In this document: one piece after another, positions 10,801 through 22,800 of the stretch
Layout: each line of letters starts with the position of its first letter
How positions within the stretch are numbered: the first letter of the stretch is position 1
DNA from: Tanypteryx hageni
Taxonomy: Eukaryota > Arthropoda > Insecta > Odonata > Petaluridae
DNA: 64,000 nucleotides
Reading direction: 5' to 3'
NCBI GenBank assembly: GCA_028673005.1
Contig: CM054114.1
Span: forward strand, 14,626,516 to 14,690,515
Made by a program: the position numbers and the translations under genes
Notes under the pieces: generated by a model
Seen by the model: the letters and a program-made list of their open reading frames with translations, nothing else
Told to the model about the DNA's origin: nothing
Databases searched by the model: none

Positions 10801-13800
10801 AAAAGTCTAATAATTACAATACACATAATATATAGTTAAGGATGTATAATTTTGCCCAATAAAAGCTTTTTAAAAATGTTTTTATTCACTTAACCTGATT
10901 ATTTATTTTCTTGTTTATGTATTTCTAGTCAAATCTCTTATGACAATTTTCTTGAAAACTACTTGATAGATTCATTTACTATATGCTGTAGTTGCTTGAA
11001 AAGAAATTAAACATATTTATAGTAGATCTTGTTTACTTCAGTTGCTATGAAGATTATTTTCCTTGACAACCTTGACAACAATAAAAAAAGTTGAAGAACT
11101 GGAAAAGTTCAAAGTGAATTATGACTTTCTCATTTTATTTTCTTGAAAACGACTACCCCTTCAATAAAAACATGTTGGACAAAACATATTCTATTTAACT
11201 AGCTCTACAAAATTTGTTTGAAGACTTTTTCGATATAAGTAATATTTATGAGATATGACTGAAAGCTCATTTTTTATCACCAGTAAAGTGACACTTCTGA
11301 TAAGGCTATGTGAACCATTTATATCATTTTCATATTCTCTTTGTCCTGAAGTCATAAATATTAACTTTCATGAACCTCTGCCCAGTAATTTTGGAGATTA
11401 AACATGCAGATGGATGGATGGAGGAGACATGCCCATAAAGCATTCCACTACTATCACTTCGCTGGTAAAGAACATCTAAAAATTAAACTTAAAATTCCAC
11501 AAAATATCATACAGAAATTTTTAAGACACTACATAAATGCTTCAGTAAAGCTTAATTAGGCTTATTAAAAATATATTAAAATATTTAAACATAATAAAAT
11601 TCCAGGTTGAATAAAACTTGTGCATGATAAATGTATTCACTTATTATCTCTTGATTTTTGTTCATTAGATTGCTTATAATTAAATAAACAAAACATCTTT
11701 AAAATGTTAGAATATTAGATTCTTCTAAGCTATTTAACTTAAATTTACCAAATCTAAAATGCATATATATGAATTTTACAGTTATATGAATGGTTATAAA
11801 CTATTTCACTTGCACCAAAATATTTTAATATGTTAACAGTAAGTTCTGAGGATCCAAAATTTTGTTTTTTTTTATTTTTCAGTTTGTTTGAAATCAAACT
11901 ATAATTAAAACATTTTACCTCAGAGTTTTTGTAACTCCTAATGCATTTGCCCAGTCATTTTATGTTTTGCTTCAATGAGAAGACCTATATGTTGATGTAT
12001 GGTGAAAGAACAGGAGTGCACAGCAAATGTATATTTTGCGCTGCCTCATGTAAGGTATGCATGGCTGAGTTCAAAATTTTATTAAGACCAGTGGAAATGC
12101 TTTAAATAGAATTTTTATCTATATTTGACTTGATTTGTTCATCAAATATAACAAGGGTCATGAAAAGCTTGTTTTGCAAACATATTAGAATAATTTCTTC
12201 TTACATGAATTAACAAGCAATTGTACATTTTAATTACCGACTCTGAAAAATCTGGTCAGATCTTAAGTTTTAATAATATGAAGTTTTTCAATATTCCCTC
12301 AGTTAGGTCTGTTATTAATCACCCATGACCTCAGCTCCACCTGATTACCATTATCATTTTATGTTTGTTTTGACAACAATATTCGTATGTTTATTTATTA
12401 TATGCACATTTCATTTATATGGTATTAATCTTTTGCAGGGGTTTAAGGGGGTGGCAACCCCCTTTACTCCTTTTTCCATCTCATTTCTCTTACAACTTTA
12501 AAGAATACATTAACTACATGTTGATTTCTTGATTTAATTAGCCTTCGGAAACAATATTCGGCCAAATAATTGATTAAGTTAGATTGCCTGTTGTAGTCTG
12601 GAAGGCTGGGTTTTACGTGGTGCCAGGTGCTTTCTATTGTATTTGTGTGTGCTTCGGTTTCTTCGTTTTTGAATGTAATGCTGCTTTCTATTGTATTTGT
12701 GTGTGCTTCGGTTTCTTCGTTTTTGAATGTAATGCTGTGGTTAATGGTAAGGTGTTCAAATCTTTCTTCTTCCAATCAGCTATATTGGTATTCCTTCTTC
12801 TCCCAAACATCTTTTACCTTTTATGTTTGGTATTAGCCTTTTTTCAATTATTTTCTCTTTATATTCCTCCAATACTTCTGAAATGGGTTTCATTTTTATC
12901 TTTCTATACCCCTTGTTATTACTTTTCTACTCTCAGTAAATAAAAACAGGTTTCTAGTGGCAACAGTGTGTTTTAATCTTGGGTGACTAATAACAGACCT
13001 GTTCCCAGACCCCAAATTTTTCAGTCCATTAGCAATTTTTGGCCCATATCTGAGTGAGAATTTATAATCTTTTTTGCTGTGGAGTAATTTGAAATGACGA
13101 GATTTTTATTGAGCACATTATTACTGGAATCATAAAAATTACAGGAAAAAGAATTGACCAAAAGTTAGGGGAAAGCTAAGAAGGATGAAGAATAAAAGAA
13201 AGTACTGATCAGTAATTGATGATAATAGCTGCTATCTATATTTTTGATTTATTATTATTACAATGAGAGACCAAAAGATATGTGTGGAAATAGATAAAAA
13301 TGGCATCATGCTACTCATTTATAGAGTTTGCATAGATTAATACCAATCAATGAAATAAAAATAATACTTGTGCTTACCAACTGGGCCCTGAGGTCCCATT
13401 GCTCCATCAAACCCTTCTTCATCCAAGTTAGGATCATAGATTCCTGGTTCTCCAGGGGGCCCTTGAACACCAGGAAGACCTTGCCATCCAGGATCACCAA
13501 AGGGTCCCTTAAGCAAATGAAAAATATTGATAATTCTCCAAATGCAGCCTCATTAAATAACTGAATAGTTCATATAATCTATAAAGGAAATGATGGATTG
13601 ATGAACTGGCTCTGATGAAAAATCAAATGTAAAAACCAAATATTTTTAGAAAGACTTAGAATCTTGCGTAATAAATGGCACTTCTTGGTACAGGTTGTCT
13701 GAAGTAAAACAGTTTAACTATACATGACAAATTTAGCAAGATATTTATTTACATAAGTTGCCATATATGAGCAAGAGACCCACAAGATTCATCTTTGTCA

Positions 13801-16800
13801 TGAGGCTTTCAATTCATTTTTTAGAGCAAGTAAAAGGTGTGTTGAACTCTTTTTTATATATGTACTAGTGTAAATGCCCGTTGAAATTCAATGGGAAAAT
13901 TGGAACTTATATATTCAACTATATGTTATGTTTTTCAAGATGGCTGACGTGACTAGTCGTTCTCGTTGTCACCTCTGCGACGAATTGATTTTCTCGCAAG
14001 ATTATTTACAATGTGGTGGTAATTGCAATTTTGTTTTTCATCTAAAGTGTACTGGCCTCTCTGATACCGAATTTAAGGTCGTGAAGAGTAACGGTGCAAT
14101 TATTTGGAAGTGTGTTACCTGTCGTGGACAGCAAGTGAAAGCTTCTTGCAATGGCGGCAACTCGGACGCATCGGCGTCATTTATTTTGCGTAGCCTGAAT
14201 GAAGTTTTAGCCAGATTGTCTGTTTTGGAAAGTAGACAAGATGGATCTCGTAATTTATTGGCCGACACCTCAGTCAATTCTACCACACCGGTGCCCACAA
14301 TATCCCCAAATGTTGTGAAAATACCTGTGTGTAACCAGATGTCCTTCGCGGAAGTGATGAAGAAACCCAAGCATCCTGAGAACGAATCTTATAAACCCAA
14401 TTCTGCTAACCTATCTAGCTCCGCAAGTGATCTTCCTCCTTCAGGTGATGATGGTTTTGTAACTGTACTTCGGAAGAAACGACAAATTGTTGCTATGAAT
14501 GCATTTGTTCATGACTGCAGCACAGAGTCTTCTGACTTTGTTGGTACGCCAAAACATGCTTGGCTTCATTTGAGCCGTGTGAGTAACTCTGTTACCTGCG
14601 ACTCCATTCTTTCGTACCTAAAAGGTAAATTCGCTGATCGCAATTTCTCTTGTGTTAAGTTGTCGACTGGCATTAATAGTTCGACTTTTAAAATCGGTGC
14701 AGACTATAGTCTTCTGGAAGTTCTTAATAAAAGTGATACCTGGCCTAGTGGTGTTTGCGTCAGGCGATTTAATTTTCGTAATTTTAAGCATGGTAAAACG
14801 GAAAATAATGTCTCTTCTGCTGTTGCTTCTCCTCCAGCTGATGCGTCAACTCCTGTTATTGACGCTGTAAATGATAGTTCTCTCACAAGTCTTGGGGCTG
14901 CTACAAGTGAGTGCAGTGCAGATAACAAAATTATTACTAGGTCAAAAAACGGACTAGCAAAGCCCAAGGGACAATGAATGGGCAACAAATTGAACTTGAC
15001 GATCCTGCTATATGCAGTAACAACTTGCACCAACAGGCTTTTACTGTGTTACATGTTAATGCTCAGTGCATTAGAAATAAGCTTCTTGAATTTGATATAT
15101 TAATTGACTCTGAGAAATCTGATGCGATCTGTATGTGTGAGCATTGGCTCACAAATGAGGAGTTAAATTGGTGAATTTTTCTCGGGTTTCCAACCGGGTT
15201 GTCTCGGAGATTTCTTCCGACGTTTCGGCGACTAGCTCTGTCGCCGAAACGTCGGAAGAAATCTCCGAGACAACCCGGTTGGAAACCCGAGAAAAATTCA
15301 CCATGATGATTCGCCAGGAAAGCTTCAAATCTTTCAGGAGTTAAATTGTTTCAATGTCTCTGGTTATAATGTTGTTGATGCATTCAGTAGAGCTAATTTT
15401 AAAAATGGTGGTGTCTTGATACTTGCAAAAGAGCATCTTGTTGCTGATGGATAGAGTGGATCATCAGCTCCTATTGAAAAAGCTGCATAGGTTTGGCATA
15501 CGAGGTTTATCCAATAAGTGGATTGAGTCCTACTTATGCAATAGATGTCAGCATGTGGTAATCTCAAATAATGGTAAAAAATATACCTCTCCAGGAATGG
15601 TTGTAACTCATGGTGTTCCTCAGGGTTCTGTGTTAGGCCCTGTATTTTTTTTGTTATATGTTAATGGCCTTCCAAACTGTATCCCTCTTGTTAACGGTAT
15701 TAACCCCATACTTTATGCTGATAATACAAATTTTATTCTTTCCTCATCTTGTTTTGATGGTTTGTTAAATAATAGTAAGTTGGTTGCTCAGCTTTTAAAT
15801 AATTGGTGTCAAAATAATTTTCTAACCCTCAATGTCGACAAATCACAGCTGATATATTTCTCGTATGCAAATAAACCTCATAAAATTCTTTCTGTTGATA
15901 TTAATGAGAAAGCTATTCCTCAGGTGGAAAGAACAAATTTCTTGGGAGTCTGTATTGATTCTCATATTTCATGGGAATCCCATATTCATAATCTAGCTAG
16001 TAAGCTTAGTTCTATCTGTTTCCTTATAAGGTCTATTAGATCCACTATGTCTGATGATGTTCTTTTAACTCTATATTATGGCGAGTTTTACTCACATATA
16101 GTATACTTTTTTGGGGCTCCTCCCCGCATGCTATCTCCATATTTAGGATGCAAAAAAGAGTTTCTAGGCTGATTGCCTGTGCATCTTATGATGCTCCATG
16201 CCGACCTATTTTCAAAAAATTAAATATTTTACCAGTACCATGCATATACATTATGATAGTTCTGATACATACTAGGATGAATTTAAATGAATATGAGAAA
16301 AATTCGATTATTCACAGCTATAATACTAGGCAGCATAGTGATTTACATGTTCCCTATGTTCGTACTCGAGTAACTGCTCTTGCCCCTAAAGTGATGGGAT
16401 TGCATTTATACAATCACCTCCCTCGTGAACTGAAAATCACGAGAGAAATTTCAGCTTTCAAGCATAAGTTAAGGATTTTCCTGCAAAATAAACTATATTA
16501 TAGCCTCAGTGACTATTTGATGGACCCATTACCTGCGTAATAATATACCTATTGTAATTTTACTATGTACTGTCCTGACTTGTCCTACATCAATGTACTT
16601 TGATCTTTGGACCAATAAACTATTATTATTATTATTATTATTATAATTATTATTATTATTATTATTATTATTGGAAGTAAGTGAGCTAAATCTGACACTT
16701 ACACGAACATTAGATAAGATAGATGAACAGGTTTTCACTTTAATATATTTTTTTATATTTAATAGTAAGACAATAAGAGTATACAATTTTTTGACTAAGT

Positions 16801-19800
16801 TAAAAACGTTTTATTCAGAAAAAAATTAGCTATTATGGACTCACCAGATACGAGGGCGTGCTTAAAAGTAATGCCTCCTAATTTTTAGCATGGAAATAGG
16901 AATAGATATTTAATTGAAACCAAAACAGGTAACTTTCTTGAACTATATTTTATAACTATACACAGTTATTTCTTGACATAATCCCCTCTGCAGTCTACAC
17001 ACTTCCGCCAACATTCATGCAGTTTTAGAAGTCCGTCCCGATAGAAATGTGCATCTTACTGACGGAACCACAGTTTCACCACCGCCTTGACTGCATCGTC
17101 TGTCATGAAATGATGTCCTCTCAGATGTTCCTTAAGTTTTGTTAAGAGATGGAAATCAGATGGTGCCAAGTCGGGGCTGTATGGTGGATGATCAAAGACA
17201 GTGAAACCAAGGCGGCGAATCTCTGCAGTTGTCCTCGCACTAGTGTGAGGCCGCGCATTGTCGTGTTGAAGGAGAGGCTGCTGCATGTCAAGACAAACTC
17301 TTCGACATTGTGCTTTTAACCTTATTAGTGTTTGAACATATCGCTCAGAGTTGATTGTTGTGTCAGTTGGCATAAATTCTGAATGCACAATGCCACTGAC
17401 GTCCCAGAAACATGTGAGCATGACTTTTCCGGCAGATGGTGCAGTCTTGAATTTTTTCGGTGCTGGCGAACCCTTGTGATGGTACTCCATTGACTGTCTC
17501 TTCTGTTCAGGTTCGAAATGATGCACCCAGCTTTAATCCCCGGTGATGATGTTGCATAAGAATTCGTCGCCTTCACGTTCGTGGTGCAGCAGCAATTCTT
17601 GACAAATGTCCATCCGCTTCTGTTTCAGTTCTGCAGTGAGCATTCAGGGAACCCATCGAGCGCACAATTTTCGGTAGCCCAGATCAGCAATTATCGCCTG
17701 CACTCGCTCACATGATATTCCAGTTTTGTCTGCTATTGCCTGCTGAGAAATGCGACGATTATCTCTGATGATTTCATCAACAGAGTTACGGTGAGTCTTG
17801 TCGGTTGCAGTTTGTGGCCTTCCACTACAATGTTTATCATTCAGGTCCAGGGTGGCATGTTCGAGTTTTCCACCATGAGCACGTACAGCCCAACATCGAA
17901 CAGTGCTGATGTCGACACACTCTTCTCCATAAACAGCCTTCATTCGCTGATGAATGTCGATCAGAGGAACGTTTTCTGCAGTCAGAAACTCAATCACTGC
18001 ACGGTTTCAATCGCACCGACATACTCTCGTTACACTCCGCCAGGTTTACAAGCATAACTCAGAGACCTCTCGTGGCAGACTAATGAAATTTCACTCTGCG
18101 ATGTGGGAAAGTACAACAGTTTGAACGCAGTTCAGTTTGTACAGCTATATGAGCTTATTTTAGATTAAAAAAATAGGAGGTATTACTTTTCAGCATGCCC
18201 TCGTATGTTAATTTTCTGTATGAACAACAATGCTGTTGATCGCCAAGGGAACGTTTCAATAAAAATGCAAAATTTTGACAAATTTTCGAATATTTTAGCT
18301 TAATGTGAGCGAATTCAATTTGAAAACTAAAATCAACAATAAGAATATGAATTTTCATTTAATTTCCTATAAAATGGTTCTTATTCAAAGATTGGACATC
18401 AATTACTTCTAATTTAATTTTGCAAAAGAAAATAAGACTGCAAGTGTGAAAGAGGTATATTTAAGATCCCTCCTATGGGAAATCCCATATAGCGTTCCAA
18501 CCAACCAACAGATTAAGGCTTTTATTAGTTTAATTGCATATTCATTTGATCTAAAATATAATGTAATTTTGCAGATACACTTGCTTTTTGGAAAATAAAC
18601 AAAAATATATTCCCAACTGGTAAGGACACAAATAAAAATGGCTGTCTAAAAGGTGAACTTGCAAGAACAACAGTTGGCACTAATATGTTTGGATAAATTT
18701 AAAAAAATAAATTAAGAACAATTCACTGCCTTTTACAATTTCTGTAGCTTTCTATGAGATTAGTAACACAAAACAGAAGATTTGGCACACTTAATCCTGA
18801 AATACCTACGATATTTAAGAATTCAAAATTTACTTTCATTTTTATGTGCATCTTAATAATAGATTTTTTGTTAGAGATGATATAAATGAAATAATAAAAT
18901 ATAAGAAAAAACTACAACTATCAATATCAAGGAAGATAACAGACCTTTTCTCCATCCGCTCCTGGTCGACCTTCATATCCTGGTGCACCTTTAAACCCCT
19001 TAATTCCACTCGGACCAACTGATCCATCTTTTCCTTGTTTGCCTCTCTGACCATCAGGGCCACGCTCTCCCTTCAAACCTTTGGTACCAGCAAGTCCAGT
19101 TTCACCCTATCCAATTGGTTCAATTGCAATTGAAATAAAATCTTAACTAACTTTAATTGTACTTCAACATGATCATAATGATATTATATGGTAGAATATT
19201 GCTATCAAACCAATTGATAAAATTGTGTTTTTTGTGAAATAATTAAATACTTTCAATTTGAATATGTTTATGGCAGTAGATGTTGCTTGAACACCAAAGT
19301 TATAACACTGTAAGAATACATTTCCTTCATTGTTTCTTTGAAATTCTGCCAAATTTAATAGAATAAAAATAATTTAATGGCACACCAAAATGAACTTATT
19401 AATCAATTGCCTTAACAGTAATAATGATGACACTAATGCCTACAATAGTTAAGGATTCAAATGTGATCCTGGAATGATATGATTGCACCAAATGCTTCAG
19501 TTATTTACTTGCCTTGGGACCAAATGATCCCCTTTCACCCCTAAGTCCTCGTTCTCCAAAATCTCCCCTATATCCTTTAGACCCTTTTGGCCCCTTGGCT
19601 AATACCCATGGTGGTGGATATTCGGTGTAAGTAAGGTTGTTGTTGTCACCAATTATATCTCCAGGAGGACCAGGGTCACCAGCATCACCATAGTCACCAG
19701 GGAGTCCCTTAATACCATATTTGGATTCTCCTGGCTCTCCACGCACACCTGGTGTACCTGGCACACCTGGGTAACCCTGATTCGTAAAAGAAATAAGATA

Positions 19801-22800
19801 TCTGATAGTTTACCCTTGTGAACGTTTGATGTGTGCTTGGAAGGTCACTGGCATAGAGTAACTTCCCATAAACCCTGTGCTTTATGTGTACCTGTGTATG
19901 AGAGATGAACACATGACATGCGACTACTGGGTCCCTGGCAAGGATTAATCTCCTCTAAACCCTTACTCACTTTGTGCCTCTAGTTAGTTTCCTTGAATTT
20001 TATGTGTGAGATTGAATGTTTGATTATCTGTTGTGTACCTGCAAGGAGTAATATCCCATTAAACTAGGTGTGCATATTGGGTGAGTGAATTGCGTATTCT
20101 TTCCTCTTCTCACTCATACGGCATATTGAGTCCCTTTAACTTCTTTATAAAACATTTAGTTTTAATGTTATATTAAGTTTGGGGTAGCATAAATTGGAAT
20201 AATGTATACATGTCTCATATTTTGTTATTAGTCACAGAATATCACTTACACAATATAACACTCATCTTAAACAGAAATGTAGTCATTAGTTGAAATCAAA
20301 GTTAACTACTACAGAATTCTTTGGTACTATAATAGGCCCCATGGATCAGAATCAGCTTAACTGCTTTCCTAAAACTTTTTATACCAGAATCTTAAAGCTG
20401 GCTGGTAAAATATAATACAATTTAAAACCCAATGGTGATTTTTGGAACTTTCCCTGTTTGGTTTTAAATCTCTTTTACAAATCTAACAAATATGAGAGAT
20501 AAGCACAGAGTAGTGCCAAAGAAAAAATTATAGTGACTTAATGTTCTAATACCTATCACAGAACTGAAAATCCCTTAAAATGAAGAAAAAGGTGTAGGAA
20601 TCAATAAAACAGTTGTTCTGATAAGCATAAGTACTGTATGAATATAATATGCTGTTTAAGTTTGCAAAGTTTGATTCAAATGCAGGTATTTTTGAATCCA
20701 TTGAATTCAGCTGATGTTAGCAAAACATTCTTTAAGTTTCAGGGTGATAGATATGCAAATCCACAGCCACTTCAATTATCTTATAACCTTTCCTAAATAA
20801 ACAAAATCTGTGGGAAACTTGAAAAAAAGATTCATCAACTGTAGATATTCATCACAGCTTGTATTATGCTTTTAAAACACATTTGGATTATCTAATAAAA
20901 AGATGAAACAACTGTTATCAACCATCTGGAAATCATTGGGTTGGATATTAAAGAAGATACTAACTGGATCTCCATATTCTCCTCTGAACCCTGGGGGTCC
21001 TCGTATTCCTGGTGCTCCTTGCGAACCCTGAAAATAGTTTACCAAGAGTTAATACTGTCAATTTTTATTTGACATTGGAATAAAATTATTTTCCCTGTTT
21101 CCTTGATTCTTGTCAACTATTTTATAATGAAGTCTATAAGTTGACTCCCTCTTTCTGATATTGCAATTAGATTGATCAAGGAAGGATTAAACTGTAACAT
21201 GGAATCAAAAGCAGAATGAACTTAAAGGATAAGCAACATTCCAGGCACACCCCGGGCAGTGGCATAGCCAGGTTCTAACAACAGGGGGAGCGACCACATT
21301 AAAAAGGCGCCACCCCACATACCAAATAAAATAATTTTAAATTCATTATACTACATACTTATTTTCTAATTAAAATTTAAAAAAACAGTTTTATTGTAAG
21401 TTCATATATTTATCATATACATAATATCCTTATTCTGTCTGTCCATTGGTCCAACTGAACGCTCAATACAAATCCTCATAAGAGAACACTTAAAAATCCC
21501 TTTTTTCACTTGCAGGCTATTATTCTTTTGCAAAATTAAATTAGAAGTAATTGACCTACGATCTTTGGACCTGGACCATTTTAAAGAAAAATAAATAAGG
21601 TTTCTTATTTTTATCATCAAATTTCATCTACAATTTGAAATCGCTCAAGTTATACGTTTAAATCACATTTATTGGAAAGGTCTGTAATGGGGCTCAAACT
21701 TTTATTCCAAAACTGAGGCTTCAGAAATAGGGATGGGAGGGGGGAGCATATTCAGGGAGGGACTATACTCAGACTAATATGGTAATCTAATATTGTATTC
21801 ATATGAATGCAGATACACGCTGCAATTGTAGCCAGTCACTAGAATTAGGTAGATTGTTACATCGATACGCTAGATTAGTAGGTAGTACCTGTGGCCTTTT
21901 TTCGTGCGTAATTCGAAACCGAAGTCGATACATAGTATATTGCTAAAAATTCGCTAGAATGACAACATTGGCTGAGTAGCAAAGTGGTGATATTGCATTA
22001 AAACCCATGCCTTGCGTTCTTTCTCTGCGCACATGCATATAGATTTAGTTCGAGCTCGCTTACGAAAACCACTAACTTAGGCATAATAAAATTTTTTCGT
22101 GCGTCATTTATGGAGCCACTTACATAAGTGCAGGTTTATGTAAGTCAAGACTTACGTAACCCAGGGTGTGCCTGTACTTAACATAATGTAACAGTTTTAC
22201 AAAGATGAAATTGTATTCATACAATGCTGTTGCTTACAGAAGACTTATTCTTTACCTGTGTTCCTGGAAATCCATCAATGCCCCTTTCTCCCTTGACTCC
22301 TTTGGTATTCACTCCACCCTCTCCAGGATCACCAGGGAAGCCCTGAGGCCCTGAGTTTCCAGGTGGTCCCCTGTCTCCTGGAAGACCTTGAGCTCCAGGC
22401 AGACCTGACTTACCATCTGTCCCGTTACATCCATCCAATCCGATGGCACCTACAGTTCCTTCTGGTCCAGGAATACCCTTTTGGAATGAAATTTGGTGAA
22501 TTTATTTGGCTAACTAAACCATAAATTAAGAAAATCTATACAAATAAATTCTCACCGACATTCCTGGGGCACCTCTGAATCCGGGAACACCGTCCTCACC
22601 CTGAAATAAGAGGAATGCAGTGTAATTATTTTCTCCTTATAAAGGTTTTGATAAAAAAATCTTAGTATGCCCATAACACTCAAGTTATTTTCTTCACTAT
22701 TATCAAAACATAGGAAAACATATGTCACATGCTAAAATGAAGAGTGTATAGGAAAATGGAAATGAGCAATTTGAAATGGAGCTAAAGTTAACTGAAATTT

